Part shown: positions 42,561 through 55,991 of the stretch, in pieces
Layout of the letters: each line of letters begins with the position of its first letter
Position numbering within the stretch: the stretch's first letter is position 1
Assembly: GCF_032854445.1 (NCBI RefSeq)
Contig: NC_088305.1
Coordinates: 25,694,628 to 25,758,627, forward strand
DNA length: 64,000 nt
Reading direction: 5' to 3'
Origin: Liolophura sinensis
Taxonomy: Eukaryota; Mollusca; Polyplacophora; Chitonida; Chitonidae
The notes under the pieces: generated by a model
The model's input: only the letters and a program-made list of their open reading frames with translations
The model's database searches: none
What the model was told of the DNA's origin: nothing
Position numbers and translations under genes: made by a program

Positions 42561-42817
42561 ACACAGTATATCCCTTTTCCATTGGTCAACTGGGCGAACC
42601 TACACGTCATGTTGTAAACAAAGGAACTGAAGGTGTGCTAGTCAGTTGTATGCTCTTTACTTGTGATGTAAATGTGCAGTCAAACGTTGAAACTAAAATG
42701 GATTTAATTTAAACATGAGCTTTCAGGAAATTGAGATCTGCCTAAAACACTGTGGCATAACATCAGACGGGTTTTCCCTGGTTTCCGTCTTATTTTATGG
42801 GAAGCAATGAGCAACTT

Positions 42818-42975
42818 ACTCACTCACTCACTCACTCACTTACTAACTCACTTACTTACTTACTCAAGGGTTGTTTACTGCCATATTCAAGAATTCTTAA
42901 CTTCCGCTATAGGGTGGTCAGTGTTATGAATGAAGGAAACCGGAGTGCCCGGAGAAAACCACCGGCCAGTACAAT
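42818..42975 (-). mobile_element. (ACTC)n run and SINE-E fragment
   Basis: CTCACTCACTCACTCACTTA precedes TGTTTACTGCCATATTCAAG and GTTATGAATGAAGGAAACCG / GAGTGCCCGGAGAAAACC. It shares the SINE tail region with SINE-A but has a different body. Confidence 0.55.
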
Positions 42976-44043
42976 ACTGACCAATTTGCCCAAAGATGTC
43001 AAAAACCTCCGTGGATAGAATTCCCTACGATACAGAACACAAAACTTCTCACACAAATACCTTGTAGGACGAAGCAATTTAAATTCAAATCAGCGACTAT
43101 GGAATGATACTTGTTCCTTGACAGCACATAACAGATTAAGCATAGAGTCACTTGACATTTCCGTTTTAGTCCATATTTTATTCTTACTCTTCATGCTGTC
43201 TTACATCAAACGTCGATAGCAGGGAGCCACTTAGAGTCCGTGGGTGTTTATCTATAACATAAAGAACACGTGTAGGCCTATATTGGCCCTAGAGTGCATA
43301 TGATTGATGGTACAGTGTGACAACCGAGGAAAGACTTTCGGCCATCAGTGTTGTGACGACCCATTTATTATACCCAGGTGTGTTTGTGTAAACCCCCACA
43401 TCGTTAACAGTCTGTAAATGGGAGAGAGTTGTCAAAATGTCATTGCCCGAATCTGGAATTGAACTCAAACCACGTACTTTATAAAAACGATTGTGTACAA
43501 ATTTGCACATCCACAGTGACATGTGTATCAGTGGTACAGACATATATACACATGTCAAGGTGGATGTTTTACGTGAATTACACTATTTGTGTACTACTGG
43601 TACACAGAATAATGTGGATGTGTATTTTTACCACTACAAAGTGTACCACTAGTACACAGTAGTATTTAGAGAGTACGTGTGCCTAACAAAGACAAGAATC
43701 TCTACCGTACAACCTCGGTCCGCCCCGTGAATGCAAGCTTACACTCGAAGAATGGTATTCGACATCAGAGATGAATATGTTTTCCTAGGGAGATTTCTGG
43801 CAGAAACACCAAATATGACTTAAGACAGTGTTAAATTATTAACAAAATATTTTCTTAATTACTAAAACTTAACCGAAAGTTAACCGAGCATAGTATAAAT
43901 GATTTTCCACCTCCATCACCGCCAAAATGTTAGTTTTAGCATTGTTAAAAGTTATATAGAAAATTTCATTTTTAAGAAAGCAGATTATATAACACACAGT
44001 CTCATTACACAAGGGTCTTTTGTTAGCAGCGAGACCAACTCCT
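42976..44043. other. Intergenic; possible decayed SINE
   Basis: A GAATCTGGAATTGAACTC segment near 43450 resembles a B-box in reverse, so an old SINE may lie at about 43290-43480. No gene is seen. Confidence 0.3.
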
Positions 44044-44319
44044 TAAATCGCTGAGCCAGTGACGGGTCTGTTTTCATACATGAATAACGATAATTTCAGC
44101 GGTGCAATTATTTCAACATCGTGCCGTACTTAACTTAAATCGCTGAGCCAGTGACGGGTCTGTTTTCATACATGAATAACGATAATTTCAGCGGTGCAAT
44201 TATTTCAACATCGTGCCGTACTTAACTTAAATCGCTGAGCCAGTGACGGGTCTGTTTTCATACATGAATAACGATAATTTCAGCGGTGCAATTATTTCAA
44301 CATCGTGCCGTGCTTGTAT
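44044..44319. repeat. 92-bp tandem triplication, copies nearly identical
   Basis: TAAATCGCTGAGCCAGTGAC starts at 44044, 44136 and 44228. The three copies look identical over almost the whole unit, so the event is very recent or is an assembly effect. Confidence 0.95.
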
Positions 44320-44339
44320 TTATATTTATATATTTTTTT

Positions 44340-44690
44340 TGGCCCTTCAACGACATACTCTAGTATTTTTTCACTTGCACGAAGACGCTCAGTTTTATGA
44401 GTGGAAACCCGAGAGAACTCGGTAAACCGTCAACCTCTGGTTAGTTCCCGAATAACTTTCCCACTGGCATGTGACGTATATATATACATGTCAACTAATG
44501 AGCACATCATGTTGGCGAAAACAAGTGGTCTTTCAACGGCGAACGTTAGACAGCGCCATACAAGCGTCGTAGCGTGGACCCCTTATTGTCATATCAACAC
44601 ACCACAAGCTGTGAGAGCTAGGAAATGTAAAAATTTCTTGTCCAAGGCCAGGTTTGAATCCATACCTAGCGATTGCAAGTGCCGTGCGTG
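44340..44690 (-). mobile_element. SINE-E copy with tRNA-like head
   Basis: ACATACTCTAGTATTTTTTC, CAGTTTTATGAGTGGAAACC and, at the far end, GCCAGGTTTGAATCCATACC, whose reverse complement contains a B-box-like GGATTCAAACC. Confidence 0.5.
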
Positions 44691-46190
44691 TATATATTTA
44701 ATGAACACAAATTTGCACTTTCCCAGTCGAAGGAATATTTAGGATTATAAATCTGTAATTTATAGAACTATAAGTAGACATTTAGAGGAACAAAAAATAG
44801 TCGATTTCCCGTCGTTTGTATTCTCCAAACCTTGCAGACGACACGGCATCTTCACATAAATGATATGAAGTACTTTAGTTGAATACACCATGTGTGCAAA
44901 TTTTAAAGGCTATAACTCCGGTATATTTTGTACGCAAAGAAGTGTTTTGATTCCGGGTGTCGGCGTGTCGTTAATATACAAGTCACATTTAACTGTTCTA
45001 AACTGTATTACATACCACCGCATATGCCTACGTGTGGATACCCAAAGGCCATATCTGAAGTGATAGGCATCACTTTAGTAAACATTTTTATTATTTGAAG
45101 TATATAGTAGAGTTATATTTACAATCTGGCCTTTGTGGGTCATCCCCTGCATCCATTTAACACGGTTTTATGTGGTAAGTTCGTGAAACTTTTACTGTTT
45201 GTTAAATTATACAACGGTAGGAAGCCAAAAAAAATATGCGCGTGGACAACGAGTATATAATGGAGTTCAGCGGTGAAGCTGCATTCCTATATAGCATGTA
45301 TCCGTGGGGGTATTTTTTAATCTCAAGTCCACTTACCCCGAGGGTGTACCACTTAAGTGCACTGACATGACCTGGCTACAAAGGTGAGCTAATTACCTGG
45401 ATCTCACTTATGCTTTTACCTTCACACCGATAATACCTGTCCACGTGAAGCGTTTAACACCTGGGCCTTGTACTACACCTTTGTCGGCGAGATTAAAGAG
45501 ACAGATAGTTAATGACGCATTATGTCACCTATGCATAGCGGCACTTTAATCTCCACACATCTCAATAGCGGTGTGTGGACCTTGGAGATTAAATCGTCAG
45601 ATCAGGGGGGGATCTTTGCTCAACCGTAAATATCGGCTTATAATCTTAAAATATAATCCAGATCAACACCACCACTATCCTTCCTCCCTCCACCCCCCCC
45701 CAACCCCCCACCCCCATCCTCATGTGACACCTATCTCGTCTCCTTGGTAGTATATGAAAGGTATTGCTTTTATACTCCCTGTATGTACAAGTATGTATAT
45801 TTACCTGTTGATGCAGCGGGTCTTATTGATCAGTTGATGTCAAGGGTATTGAGGTATACACAAACATCTTATCAGAATCCTAAACATTATGAGAAATCAT
45901 ATCTTGTAGATTGTTTAATGCACACTTGTAAGATTATGCTTGTTTCCTGCCGAATTCAGTTTTCAACGTCTCGGTTGCTCTAACGATTTAAAGGTAAGGA
46001 CTTTAACAACAACGCGTTACAAACCGCGTCCAGTCTCTTCCAATACAGTAAGATGTAAGTACAACTAACTAACTTCACGAAATTTACTTATATTAATATA
46101 ACCTATGTATTCAAATGGAACAGTAACGAAGATGATGTGATAAATTTTGATTAATGGAAAGGATAGCTTAGCTTCATACATTTATATGTT
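44691..46190. other. Intergenic; C-rich tract, no gene recognised
   Basis: A C-rich tract lies at about 45687-45714. A 79-codon frame at 45744-45983 has no motif. Confidence 0.4.
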
Positions 46191-46230
46191 AATCGTAATT
46201 GGTCTTCAATGCCGCACTCAAACATTATCC
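46190..46230 (-). mobile_element. SINE-A tail remnant at the edge of the 72-bp array
   Basis: AATTGGTCTTCAATGCCGCA then CTCAAACATTATCC aligns with the SINE-A tail (ATTGGTGTTTTACGCCGTAC...). The array starts inside it. Confidence 0.5.
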
Positions 46231-48175
46231 AGTAGCCACTCTGCATATTGACTCGTCACTGACTAGATCTGAAGTATCATCAATGTCACCACAGTCAGAT
46301 CTAGTAGCCACTCTGTGTACTGACTTGTCACTGACTAGATCTGAAGTATCATCAATGTCACCACAGTCAGATCCAGTAGCCACTCCGTGTACTGACTTGT
46401 CACTGACTAGATCTGAAGTACCATCAATATCACTACAGTCAGATCTAGTAGCCACTCTGCATATTGACTCGTCACTGACTAGATCTGAAGTACCATCAAT
46501 ATCACTACAGTCAGATCTAGTAGCCACTCTGTGTACTGACTCGTCACTGACTAGATCTGAAGTACGATCAATGTCACCACAGTCAGATCCAGTAGCCACT
46601 CTGTGTACTGACTCGTCATTGACTAGATCTAAAGTACCATCAATGTCACCACAGTCAGATCCAGTAGCCACTCCGTGTACTGACTTGTCACTGACCAGAT
46701 CTGAAGTACCATCAATATCACTACAGTCAGATCTAGTAGCCACTCTGCATATTGACTCGTCACTGACTAGATCTGAAGTACCATCAATATCACTACAGTC
46801 AGATCTAGTAGCCACTCTGTGTACTGACTCGTCACTGACTAGATCTGAAGTACGATCAATGTCACCACAGTCAGATCTAGTAGCCACTCTGTGTACTGAC
46901 TCGTCATTGACTAGATCTAAAGTACCATCAATGTCACCACAGTCAGATCCAGTAGCCACTCCGTGTACTGACTTGTCACTGACTAGATCTGAAGTACCAT
47001 CAATATCACTACAGTCAGATCTAGTAGCCACTCTGCATATTGACTCGTCACTGACTAGATCTGAAGTATCATCAATGTCACCACAGTCAGATCTAGTAGC
47101 CACTCTGTGTACTGACTCGTCACTGACTAGATCTGAAGTACCATCAATGTCACCACAGTCAGATCCAGTAGCCACTCTGTGTACTGACTCGTCATTGACT
47201 AGATCTGAAGTATCATCAATGTCACTACAGTCAGATCCAGTAGCCACTCCGTGTACTGACTCGTCACTGACTAGATCTGAAGTATCATCAATGTCACCAC
47301 AGTCAGATCCAGTAGCCACTCTGTGTACTGACTCGTCACTGACTAGATCTGAAGTACCATCAATATCACTACAGTCAGATCCAGTAGCCACTCCGTGTAC
47401 TGACTCGTCACTGACTAGATCTGAAGTACGATCAATGTCACCACAGTCAGATCCAGTAGCCACTCTGTGTACTGAATCGTCATTGACTAGATCTGAAGTA
47501 TCATCAATGTCACTACAGTCAGATCCAGTAGCCACTCCGTGTACTGACTCGTCACTGACTAGATCTGAAGTATCATCAATGTCACCACAGTCAGATCCAG
47601 TAGCCACTCTGTGTACTGAATCGTCATTGACTAGATCTGAAGTATCATCAATGTCACCACAGTCAGATCCAGTAGTCACTCTGTGTACTGACTCGTCATT
47701 GACTAAATCTGAAGTATCATCAATGTCACCACAGTCAGATCTAGTAGCCACTCTGTGTACTGAATCGTCATTGACTAGATCTGAAGTACGATCAATGTCA
47801 CCACAGTCAGATCTAGTAGCCACCCTGCATATTGACTCGTCACTGACTAGATCTGAAGTACGATCAATGTCACCACAGTCAGATCTAGTAGCCACTCTGT
47901 GTACTGACTCGTCATTGACTAGATCTGAAGTACCATCTATATCACTACAGTCAGATCTAGTAGCCACTCTGTGTACTGACTCGTCACTGACTAGATCTGA
48001 AGTACGATCAATGTCACCACAGTCAGATCCAGTAGCCACTCTGTGTACTGACTCGTCACTGACTAGATCTGAAGTACGATCAATGTCACCACAGTCAGAT
48101 GTAGTAGACACTCCGTGTACTGACTTGTCACTAACTAGATCTGACCTAATACCAGTCTGACTACGGTCAAATCTA
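46231..48175. repeat. 72-bp minisatellite, ~27 copies, open on both strands
   Basis: The unit contains CTGACTAGATCTGAAGTA and CAGTCAGATCTAGTAGCCAC. 72 is divisible by three, giving a 653-codon plus frame and a 628-codon minus frame (24-residue periods, such as SEVSSMSPQSDLVATLCTDS). A four-unit (288-bp) block is duplicated (46459, 46747 and 47035). Variants change amino acids freely (Ser/Pro/Arg), which argues against protein selection. Confidence 0.95.
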
Positions 48176-48649
48176 GTAACTGCTCCCCATACTGGCTTGT
48201 CACACCTTTTACCAGTCGGTTGTTAACATTATTTCACTTCAACCACTTGCGCTTTGAAACAAGGATTCTGACTGGTGCTAAGGTTTGATCTCAATAATAA
48301 AAGAGAGACTACTGAACAGAATCGAGGCTCAACAACAACAAAGGCTTAGGGCAGGCTTATTACCTCAGAGCTAGTTGGCGGTTTAGAGAAATTCAAAGAT
48401 ATCGTATCTGTCATATTTGCTTTGCTCCGACAACACCAAGTCAAAATATTATTTATTTGCGTGGGGATAAACAACGCTTTCAACATTATTTCGAACATAT
48501 CACTACAATAGATAATAAGTTACTATCACTATTATCACGAACATATAATTTTATTTCGAACATATCACTACAATGTCTTCTTGGGTTTTAAGCCGTGCAA
48601 CTTTTGTCACGTGACAAAGAGGAGTCATTAGGCCTGTGTACTGCGTCTG
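48176..48649. other. Intergenic, no gene recognised
   Basis: It contains a short duplicated phrase (TTTCGAACATATCACTACAA at about 48490 and 48555). Nothing else. Confidence 0.4.
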
Positions 48650-48905
48650 TTTGTGTCAGGAAGAGTCAATACCGCCAGAGTGCTGCAGTCACTGAAGTGT
48701 CATGCCGAAGACACCAGACATGATATACCAACCAGTCACATTACACTGACACAGGGCAAACCAATCGTGCATGTTTCCTTGCATTAACCTCTCAGTTCTG
48801 ACCACCAAACGTGGCAGTAACATGTACGATTTTTTCAGTCTTTGGTGTGACTGGACCCCGGGTCCTCCGACTTCTAGGTGAACGCTCTAACCATTAAACC
48901 CGAAG
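48650..48905 (-). mobile_element. SINE-B copy with tRNA-like head
   Basis: Reverse-strand order: head with GGTTTAATGGTTAGAGCG and a GGAGGACCCGGGGTCCAG B-box region, then body with TGTCAGTGTAATGTGACTGG. Related copies lie at 56985 and 60385. Confidence 0.7.
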
Positions 48906-50239
48906 CAGTTGTATAGCTGTTGGCATATAAGACAAACTCTGTCATTACACGAAATGTATATCTTTCGGTTTATACGTATACTTCGTAAGTTTCGATTTTT
49001 ATGGAATTCTACAAATCTGTTGGACAAATCCAAACCATGTATGTGAATGGGTCTAAGATACATTTGATGGATTTTGTTTCTCTCGGACTTCTCCCAGAGG
49101 TCTACAGGTTAGGTCACTCGATCAAGTGCATACATCACGTGGATCACAATAATGAAACGATCAACTATGTTGTCGTTGTCAAGCTTCTGGGCGGCGACAT
49201 CTTTGGACTGTGTAAATCCCATTCGTTTTCCTTCGCGTATATATCGTTCATTTTTGTTCCACGTGCGATCTTAAGGTTTCTTTGAGATCAGGATTGTGAT
49301 TTTTATTGGCGACTTTCAGAACTGATCCTATTTTTGTGGCGAATATTTATGTGCCAATGGCTCGTAATTTCCAGCGAGAATTACTTAAGTCTCGTCTATA
49401 GGAGTTGTCGCGAGAATGCGATTGGTTCGAAACGCACTAAGAGCGTTTATTATAGTTTCTGCACGTGGGAACATGAAAATGTCCGAGCAGTAGATGAATT
49501 CGGTTGATACAAACGAAACATCGTTTAAGCAATTCTTGTTTTCTGTTTCATGTGAAATTCCCAAAGTGAACTGCGTATTTAAAAAAAATCGTCATTCTCA
49601 CCACTGCTTTGCTCTTTGGTCAACGGTTACTCGTTATAGTAATCAGTCTCCAGTGTTGAAGCGGTACTAGCCGACCAGGGCATGTAGACAGTTATGCAAA
49701 TTAATTTGATATCTGTTCACCGACTGGTTTACACAAGCAATAAACAATCTTCCCATCTGTAGGCTAAGCTCATCAGCATTTGCTTGGCGAAGCACGAATC
49801 ACAAAACTGCACATTTTATTCGGATTGACAGTTTCTGTGAATTAAAATCCTCGATAAACAGAGAAATCTTTTAACACTACAAGATTGTGGCCCGAAGCGC
49901 TCTAGATTCAGGCATTGATGGGAGGGCTTTCTTCTGGAACCCACAGGCCCTGAGGATAGCACGTATAGATAGCGCGTGCAGTACGAGGCCCGGGGGGATG
50001 TGGTCAGGATGGGTTGGTTTAGGGGGTGAGGCTGGGTAAGCAATTATCATCCAAACACTTCTTGGGTTTTATTTTTTTCGCGAGTGAAGAAAAGCTTTGC
50101 ATCAGATCATATATAAAAACGCAAGTCTGTGTTTTTCCCGTATATGAAAAAGCGGGAACCACAAGGAATACATAAATGTTATAAAAGCACTGTGGTTTCA
50201 TGCATTTCATATATAAAAGCATCATTACGCCCTTGAACA
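48906..50239. other. Intergenic, no gene recognised
   Basis: A 94-codon frame at 49001-49285 has no known motif. The sequence is otherwise AT-rich and unique. Confidence 0.4.
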
Positions 50240-50350
50240 GATACGACCTCTTGTCAGTTAACCTCAGTTACGGTTTTATTCTAACTGTTCATGTAATTGC
50301 TTAGGCAGTAGCAAATTTCACGCCCCCCAGCACCATGGCTTGTCAAACCT
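50240..50350 (-). mobile_element. Dispersed 48-bp-unit element, partial copy
   Basis: Reverse complement shows CAAGCCATGGTGCTGG, ACATGAACAGTTAGAATAAA and TTAACTGACAAGAGGTCGTA. The 48-bp unit is absent. Confidence 0.65.
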
Positions 50351-50410
50351 CACTGGTGTAGAATTGCTCAAAATGGTGTATTGTCATCACATTAAATAAA
50401 CACATTCAGG

Positions 50411-50500
50411 GATGTGGATTTTCCCGGGCCTCTGTCCGGTTTCCTAACACTATAATGCTGACCGTCGTCCTACAAGTGAAATATTCTTAAACTCATTGGG
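50411..50500 (+). mobile_element. SINE-A 3' fragment
   Basis: CCCGGGCCTCTGTCCGGTTT, then CCGTCGTCCTACAAGTGAAA and TATTCTTAAACTC. Confidence 0.75.
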
Positions 50501-50514
50501 TGTTTCTACATTAC

Positions 50515-50600
50515 ATATAGGTCAGACCAGTAGAACATGCGATCAAAGGGATCGGGAGTTCGAATCCAGCTTTCTGTCAACTCGGCTGTGGCCTAGGTTA
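50515..50600 (+). mobile_element. tRNA-like SINE head (B-box) fragment
   Basis: GGGAGTTCGAATCCAGC is a good RNA polymerase III B-box. The flanks do not fold into an obvious tRNA gene, so a SINE head is preferred. Confidence 0.4.
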
Positions 50601-51429
50601 GTGATTTTTGATGTTGTCTGTTTGGAAGGCTTTTAAGTGTTCATGTCTTTAAGTAAATTACCGAATTCCATGAAAATGGCATTGATCCTCTTCTCACATC
50701 TGCGTTAATACAGGCATCAGTTTAAAATAAAAATGAAAATTTCGAATGCAATATCCTCTATCTCTTACATGATACCTGTTTTATTTACTATTTATGTTTT
50801 ATTTCTTACACATTCCTTTGTTAACTGGTGTTTTACGTGATTTTGGAAAAGAATCTTGCGACTTGGAATGGTATATATATATGTCGCTTGAATTACACCA
50901 TCTTGGCGAGTTCGTCTCCGACATGTGAGGAGTATGGTTCCAAGTGAGTCTGATAATTGCACTCAAAGAAACCTGTACATAGTATGAATTCATGCAACAA
51001 AATTTTACTGGTGTTGAAACCTGCATTTTTGAAACATTTTTTGTGCAGAAGACTGTGGTTGTTGAAACCAGAACAAGAAAAAAAAGAAGCAAGAAAAGAG
51101 AAGAATAACAAGCAAACGAAACAAAAAACGACAAAAATGCAATGCAATAGCAGGAAGTTGATTGTCGACTAGGGGCTAGGAGACTGAAGTTTGGGTTGAA
51201 TGTAATGCTTCCCTTACAGGATTCAAAACCGATCACTGCTTCACATGTTACCAGCATTATTCCCAATCCCAAATATTCCCCAAAAGTTTGCTGCAATATT
51301 TGCTTATAATTTTGTTAGTACATGTATATAGTTCACATTTGAATAAGTTGATTTCATAAAACTGGTAACGTTGTTCGTCTTTTTAATTTTTTCTGTAAAA
51401 AATCTGTATAACTGATCATTTTAATTATT

Positions 51430-51514
51430 TTATTTTTTTTATTTGATTGGTGCTTTACGCCGTACTCAAGAACATTTCACTTATACGACAACAGCCAACA
51501 TTATGGTGTTACCT
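51430..51514 (-). mobile_element. SINE-A copy, truncated
   Basis: TTTATTTGATTGGTGCTTTA, CGCCGTACTCAAGAACATTT and CAACATTATGGTG. Confidence 0.85.
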
Positions 51515-54500
51515 TTCCAGGTACGACCGGAGCAAATCATTTTAATTGTCGAAAGGTGTACTATGCATTAATGCGTTACCAGCCGAAACAAAACATGAGA
51601 AGAAAAAAGCACAAAGATTTATTTATGCGTATGGTATGTACACCTGTGCATGTCATGTCAATGAGTGCATCTCTGTCGATCGTGCACAAGGGTGAGCAAT
51701 AATCCGAACTTGTGCCAGTAAACGATGCACGGACTTGCATGCCAAGATATTACAATATAGGATAAAAATACTGTTTGCTGCATTAAAATTAAAGTGCCCA
51801 TTTGTCAATAAAACCCGCATCATCATTCACCTCAGCTCGTATAGTGTTTGTTCAGACATCTTTATTTAAACCCTCTTTTCATCACACCTGGAATAAAAGG
51901 TGATATATACATGTGTCAACACAGCTGACAGATGTAAATAGCGTATAAAAGCTCATCTTTAATTGCTAATCTCTCAGAAGTGTAACAATCATGCCGTGCA
52001 TTTATTTTTCTTCTTTTCTGTTTTTTTTTTCTTTTTTTTGCTGTGAAGATAATATTTCCACTGGGGAAGACTTTAATTTATCACCTCTTTCAGAATTACG
52101 AGTAATTAACGGTGCACGCGTCTATTTTCCAAAACCACTTTGATGTCCGGGTTTTGTAAATTATAAAGGGGCTTGTATATTTCAGCTTCTTGTCTCTAAT
52201 TAAGAAATTTCAAAGGGATTTCTGGCATACCTGCACGGGTTTCCCAGGTACAAAGCGAGCGGCAAACGCCGTCAAATACACCGCGATACACAGAGATAAA
52301 CAATAAAGACAAATCTGAATATTTCAGATTTCAAGACTTCCTATATAGATAAAGTCAGTATGAGATACACGCACATTACACAGGGTCGCTTACTTCTGAA
52401 GAGACAAGGTTATTTATCTGTTTACAGGGAACCTAAAGAAGAGTTGAAACTGAGATTCACAATTCAGGTCATCATAGCAATATATATAGCTAGCTATACG
52501 ATATATATTATTATAGACTTTTAAGCTCACTAGTCAGTTTACGAAGTTCTGCTTAAGAAAGCCATCTGTAAGCAGCGATGACAGCCTGCTTTTTGTGGCG
52601 GAAGGATAGTGCTTGCTTTGGGTTCTTTGATCGCTATATCCGCTAGCACCTTTAAGTCAGGGTATACCCTATCATTAGTGGGCGCTAATAAAATAAACAC
52701 CGTTCCTTGACAAAAGTGACTTGAGTTCCTACAGGCTCTAATAGACGAATATTACAGTGTTTAGTTCGGCTAACAATTTAATCGTGCCCTCGTATTTGTA
52801 ACGCGTCTAATAAAGCACGCCATGTCGTCGGGACCGCTACGACACGACCGGAGGGGCAAGACAGGGACGGGTGTCGGTGACGACTCCATAACCCCTGAGC
52901 CCGCCGTTAACCGAGACGTTAATGAAAGGCCACAGCCGTGTGTTTCACAGCCGCGGTGCAACAAATAAATGTTTTCCGACCTCCTTTTGTGTGTGTGTGA
53001 TTTCAGAAGCGATCTCAACCCTTCGTGAACATCAAAGGATGAAAAGCCATGGGAGAAAAACAACTTTATTCTACGCTCGTATTTGTCGAAGTTGAGTGAG
53101 TGTAAGAAAACACTAGGCATTGCTAAGGATCCGCGCAGAACTTGATTTTATACTATTTGCTTTTTGGAGAAAGAATGTGCCAATGTTTATACATGCTATA
53201 GGTCACATGACTGTCATAGTGGTGATAAATTACATAGAGTAAGAAAAGAGATATATCAAATCATCGGGAAAAATACAATATACAGTGTTCTTACTACTTT
53301 GGACGTACTTCAGCTTCATATAAAACATTTTTGCGTTTTGATACATCATATAATATGTATTATAGAACTTTTGATTAAATTATACCTGATAATATTACAT
53401 TAACACATTCGTTCATCCGTGCACTCAATCAATCAATCGATCGATCAAGCAATTGATTAATCAGCTTAATCTATCAAGCAATCCAATCTATCAAGTATTC
53501 ATTGCTTTAGATTGTTGTTAGCTTTATTTTTGTTTATTTCACTTGATGATCTTTAAATAGAATAATTATAATAATAAAAGCACTCAACCCAATCGGTTTC
53601 AAATGAGTCTTTGTAAATTACTCTTTACTTATGAAAACAATGTACTTAAGAAACAAATTGGGGATAGCTTTCCTGTTGACTTGTTCACAATTTATGTACC
53701 ATATATGTAATTTTGTTTAAATACTGATTGCAGCTTACTTTTGTATGGTCGACTTGTTTGTTTGTAAAAATACGAAAATGAAAGCATACATGTATTTTAT
53801 CACGACTTGTTTGGTATGGCAAGCCATTTTATGGAAGCCGGATGAGGACATCTCGCCCCGCGGCACGAGGACGATATCATGCAACTTACATACGTTCATG
53901 GTATTTATTCAGTTATTACGCCTATTTGCAAAAGAGTTGTATAAATGTCTTGTTCTTCTGTATATACTTGATATTAAGGTCCTATGTACATATGTGTGTA
54001 GAATTCTTTTACACATGTCGGCTTCATAATAACACAGGATAGCATGGATCTGTACAAACGATATGTGCATATGTACAACATGTTTTCACATGTGTACACA
54101 ATAAATGGAAAATCTTAGACATCCATGTACGTTCAAATCAAGCTTTTCTTTTAGAGAAAGCACGGCGATAAAAACACCAATCATATCAATAAATCTTTCA
54201 GAGAAAAAGTATAAAAACACAGCTTATTTGCAAGAATTTTGAACCGTAACGGAAAAGTAGCGTGTTTAGTAAAATTATTCACATGCTGGTTCGACTTGTG
54301 AAGTAATAAAGCAATCAAATAAACAAACGCTATTTACAACGACCTAGGTGTGCTTGTCATTTTCTTTTGCACCTTTATGTCAATTTCTACTTCAAATAAA
54401 TAACTCTGTCTAAGTGGCTCCGATTATACCCATTTCTTTGATGTTCTTAATTAACGCGGCTTGTGTTAATTACACCTGTTATTTAGTAAACTTTCTACGA

Positions 54501-55991
54501 CGTATACCTGTTTTCTCTCCAAAAATCTTTATACATAGGTGTGCTGAGCAGCTTTCAGGTACACGTGCACTGAATGGCCTCGATTTAGTGCAGCATATCG
54601 CATTAGCTCCCTTGCCTGTGTACATCCCTATACAGCGTGAAATACGAATAAATATGGTTTTGTAAAACACCAGTTACTACAGGTTTACAGTCACTGAATA
54701 AAGTTGCTTTTTCTGAGTATTGCAATTTTTTTTCTTTCCAGCTATGGATCCTCTTGAAATATTTTAAGAAATTATAACGGCTTAATATGTGTGTTATTTG
54801 CATACAGGTTTATTTCGAGACTTTTGAAGAGTAATTACTTTATATTCAAAACTAAAGCCTCTACACGTTCTACACTTACAGTATTTCTGGTTGAATTGGA
54901 GAATTAAACATTTAATTTAATTTTGCAAACTTTATTCCTGCCACAATTACCGTTAAGTCCTTTCTAATAACATAATTTACCGAATGATAAACATTTTAGC
55001 TAATTTCAGACATGTCCATCAAACTGAAATTGTCGCAGTTTAAGTGCACCAAGAAAACTTCATTTACTTTTTCTCTCATTTTCTTAATTGACCATTGAAA
55101 CGTGTTTTCTTGAAGTTTAGATTGACGTAAAAAGATAAGGTCATCGAAAAGCCTTTGTTAATTAGAAAATGAAATAGCATCCAGAAGGATTGGCACCATC
55201 CTTAAGGCTATGGTACATGTGTTGAGAGATGTTGGGCTTCAGTTCTTCAGCACACACATTCAAGTACCCGGACATAACAGTTGCTAAATTTAAAGAAGAA
55301 TAAAAAAAAAATATTTTTTTTTCTTTAGAAAACAAGATCATTTTCATCGCCATTTCTTTTAAGATTACACGTAAACGGTGGTTGCAGTTTTGATTAGAGA
55401 TATATAGGCGACGAATTTTACATCATCAATAATTCAATAATATTCAATGGGAGAGTTTTGAGTTCGAACTCTTTGGTCGCGAAAGTTAAAATCCGTCATA
55501 TTGTATCATGTGACATGTAAAAAATGTTAGGTAACTTTGTTGACATTCATCTATCGACCACCTGTCTCATACAGTTACCGAGAGTCAAATGACAACTCTT
55601 TTCTTCAGTAAATAAGTTCACAATCTCTAGCTCCTCAACTTTCGTTACACATGTTACTCATGTTGCGGTAAATGTGATCAGCAATAATTGCCTAATATTT
55701 TTACAGGTCACGAAATACAGCATAGGACTGTTTTTAAAAGAGTTCGAACACGAAACTCAAATTTAATTTCTTTAATTTACACAATGGGATAGAAATGTTA
55801 TTTTCGTGTTAAACAACAATGTGATAGTAGATGACCACTTTAGTCATCCAGAAGTTGGTCAGATGAAGCGAGGCCAACATTTTAGGCGAATGAGCCAGAA
55901 ATTAGGGTATACACAGCTATAAACTTAATGTACCACCTGCTTTGCACATCTTTGTACATGCAACGACTGAATGATCTGAACAAATGGTCAT
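51515..55991. other. 4.5 kb without gene or clear repeat
   Basis: Mostly AT-rich and unique. A TATAAAAG occurs at 51944-51951. A GC-richer patch (about 52790-52960) has a 116-codon minus frame without a known motif. A (CAAT/CGAT)n patch lies near 53425-53445 and a SINE-tail-like ACACCAATCATATCAATAAA near 54175. No gene is supported. Confidence 0.4.

Noticed and set aside
46199-48160. 653-residue plus-strand and 628-residue minus-strand proteins
   Set aside because: Both come from a 72-bp repeat with no stop on either strand. Unit variants are not synonymous and there is no start context, intron or domain.
49001-49285. 94-codon frame as a gene
   Set aside because: No recognisable domain, no usable splice sites with partners, AT-rich surroundings.
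50515-50600. tRNA gene
   Set aside because: It has a good B-box but no matching acceptor stem or anticodon arm; it is more likely a SINE head.
52770-53120. 116-codon minus-strand frame in a GC-richer patch
   Set aside because: No motif or partner exon. The patch could be conserved non-coding DNA, but that cannot be judged without comparison.
55447-55765. Foldback element with GAGTTCGAACTC ends
   Set aside because: The inverted match is short and centred on a self-palindromic word, so it is not good evidence for a transposon.
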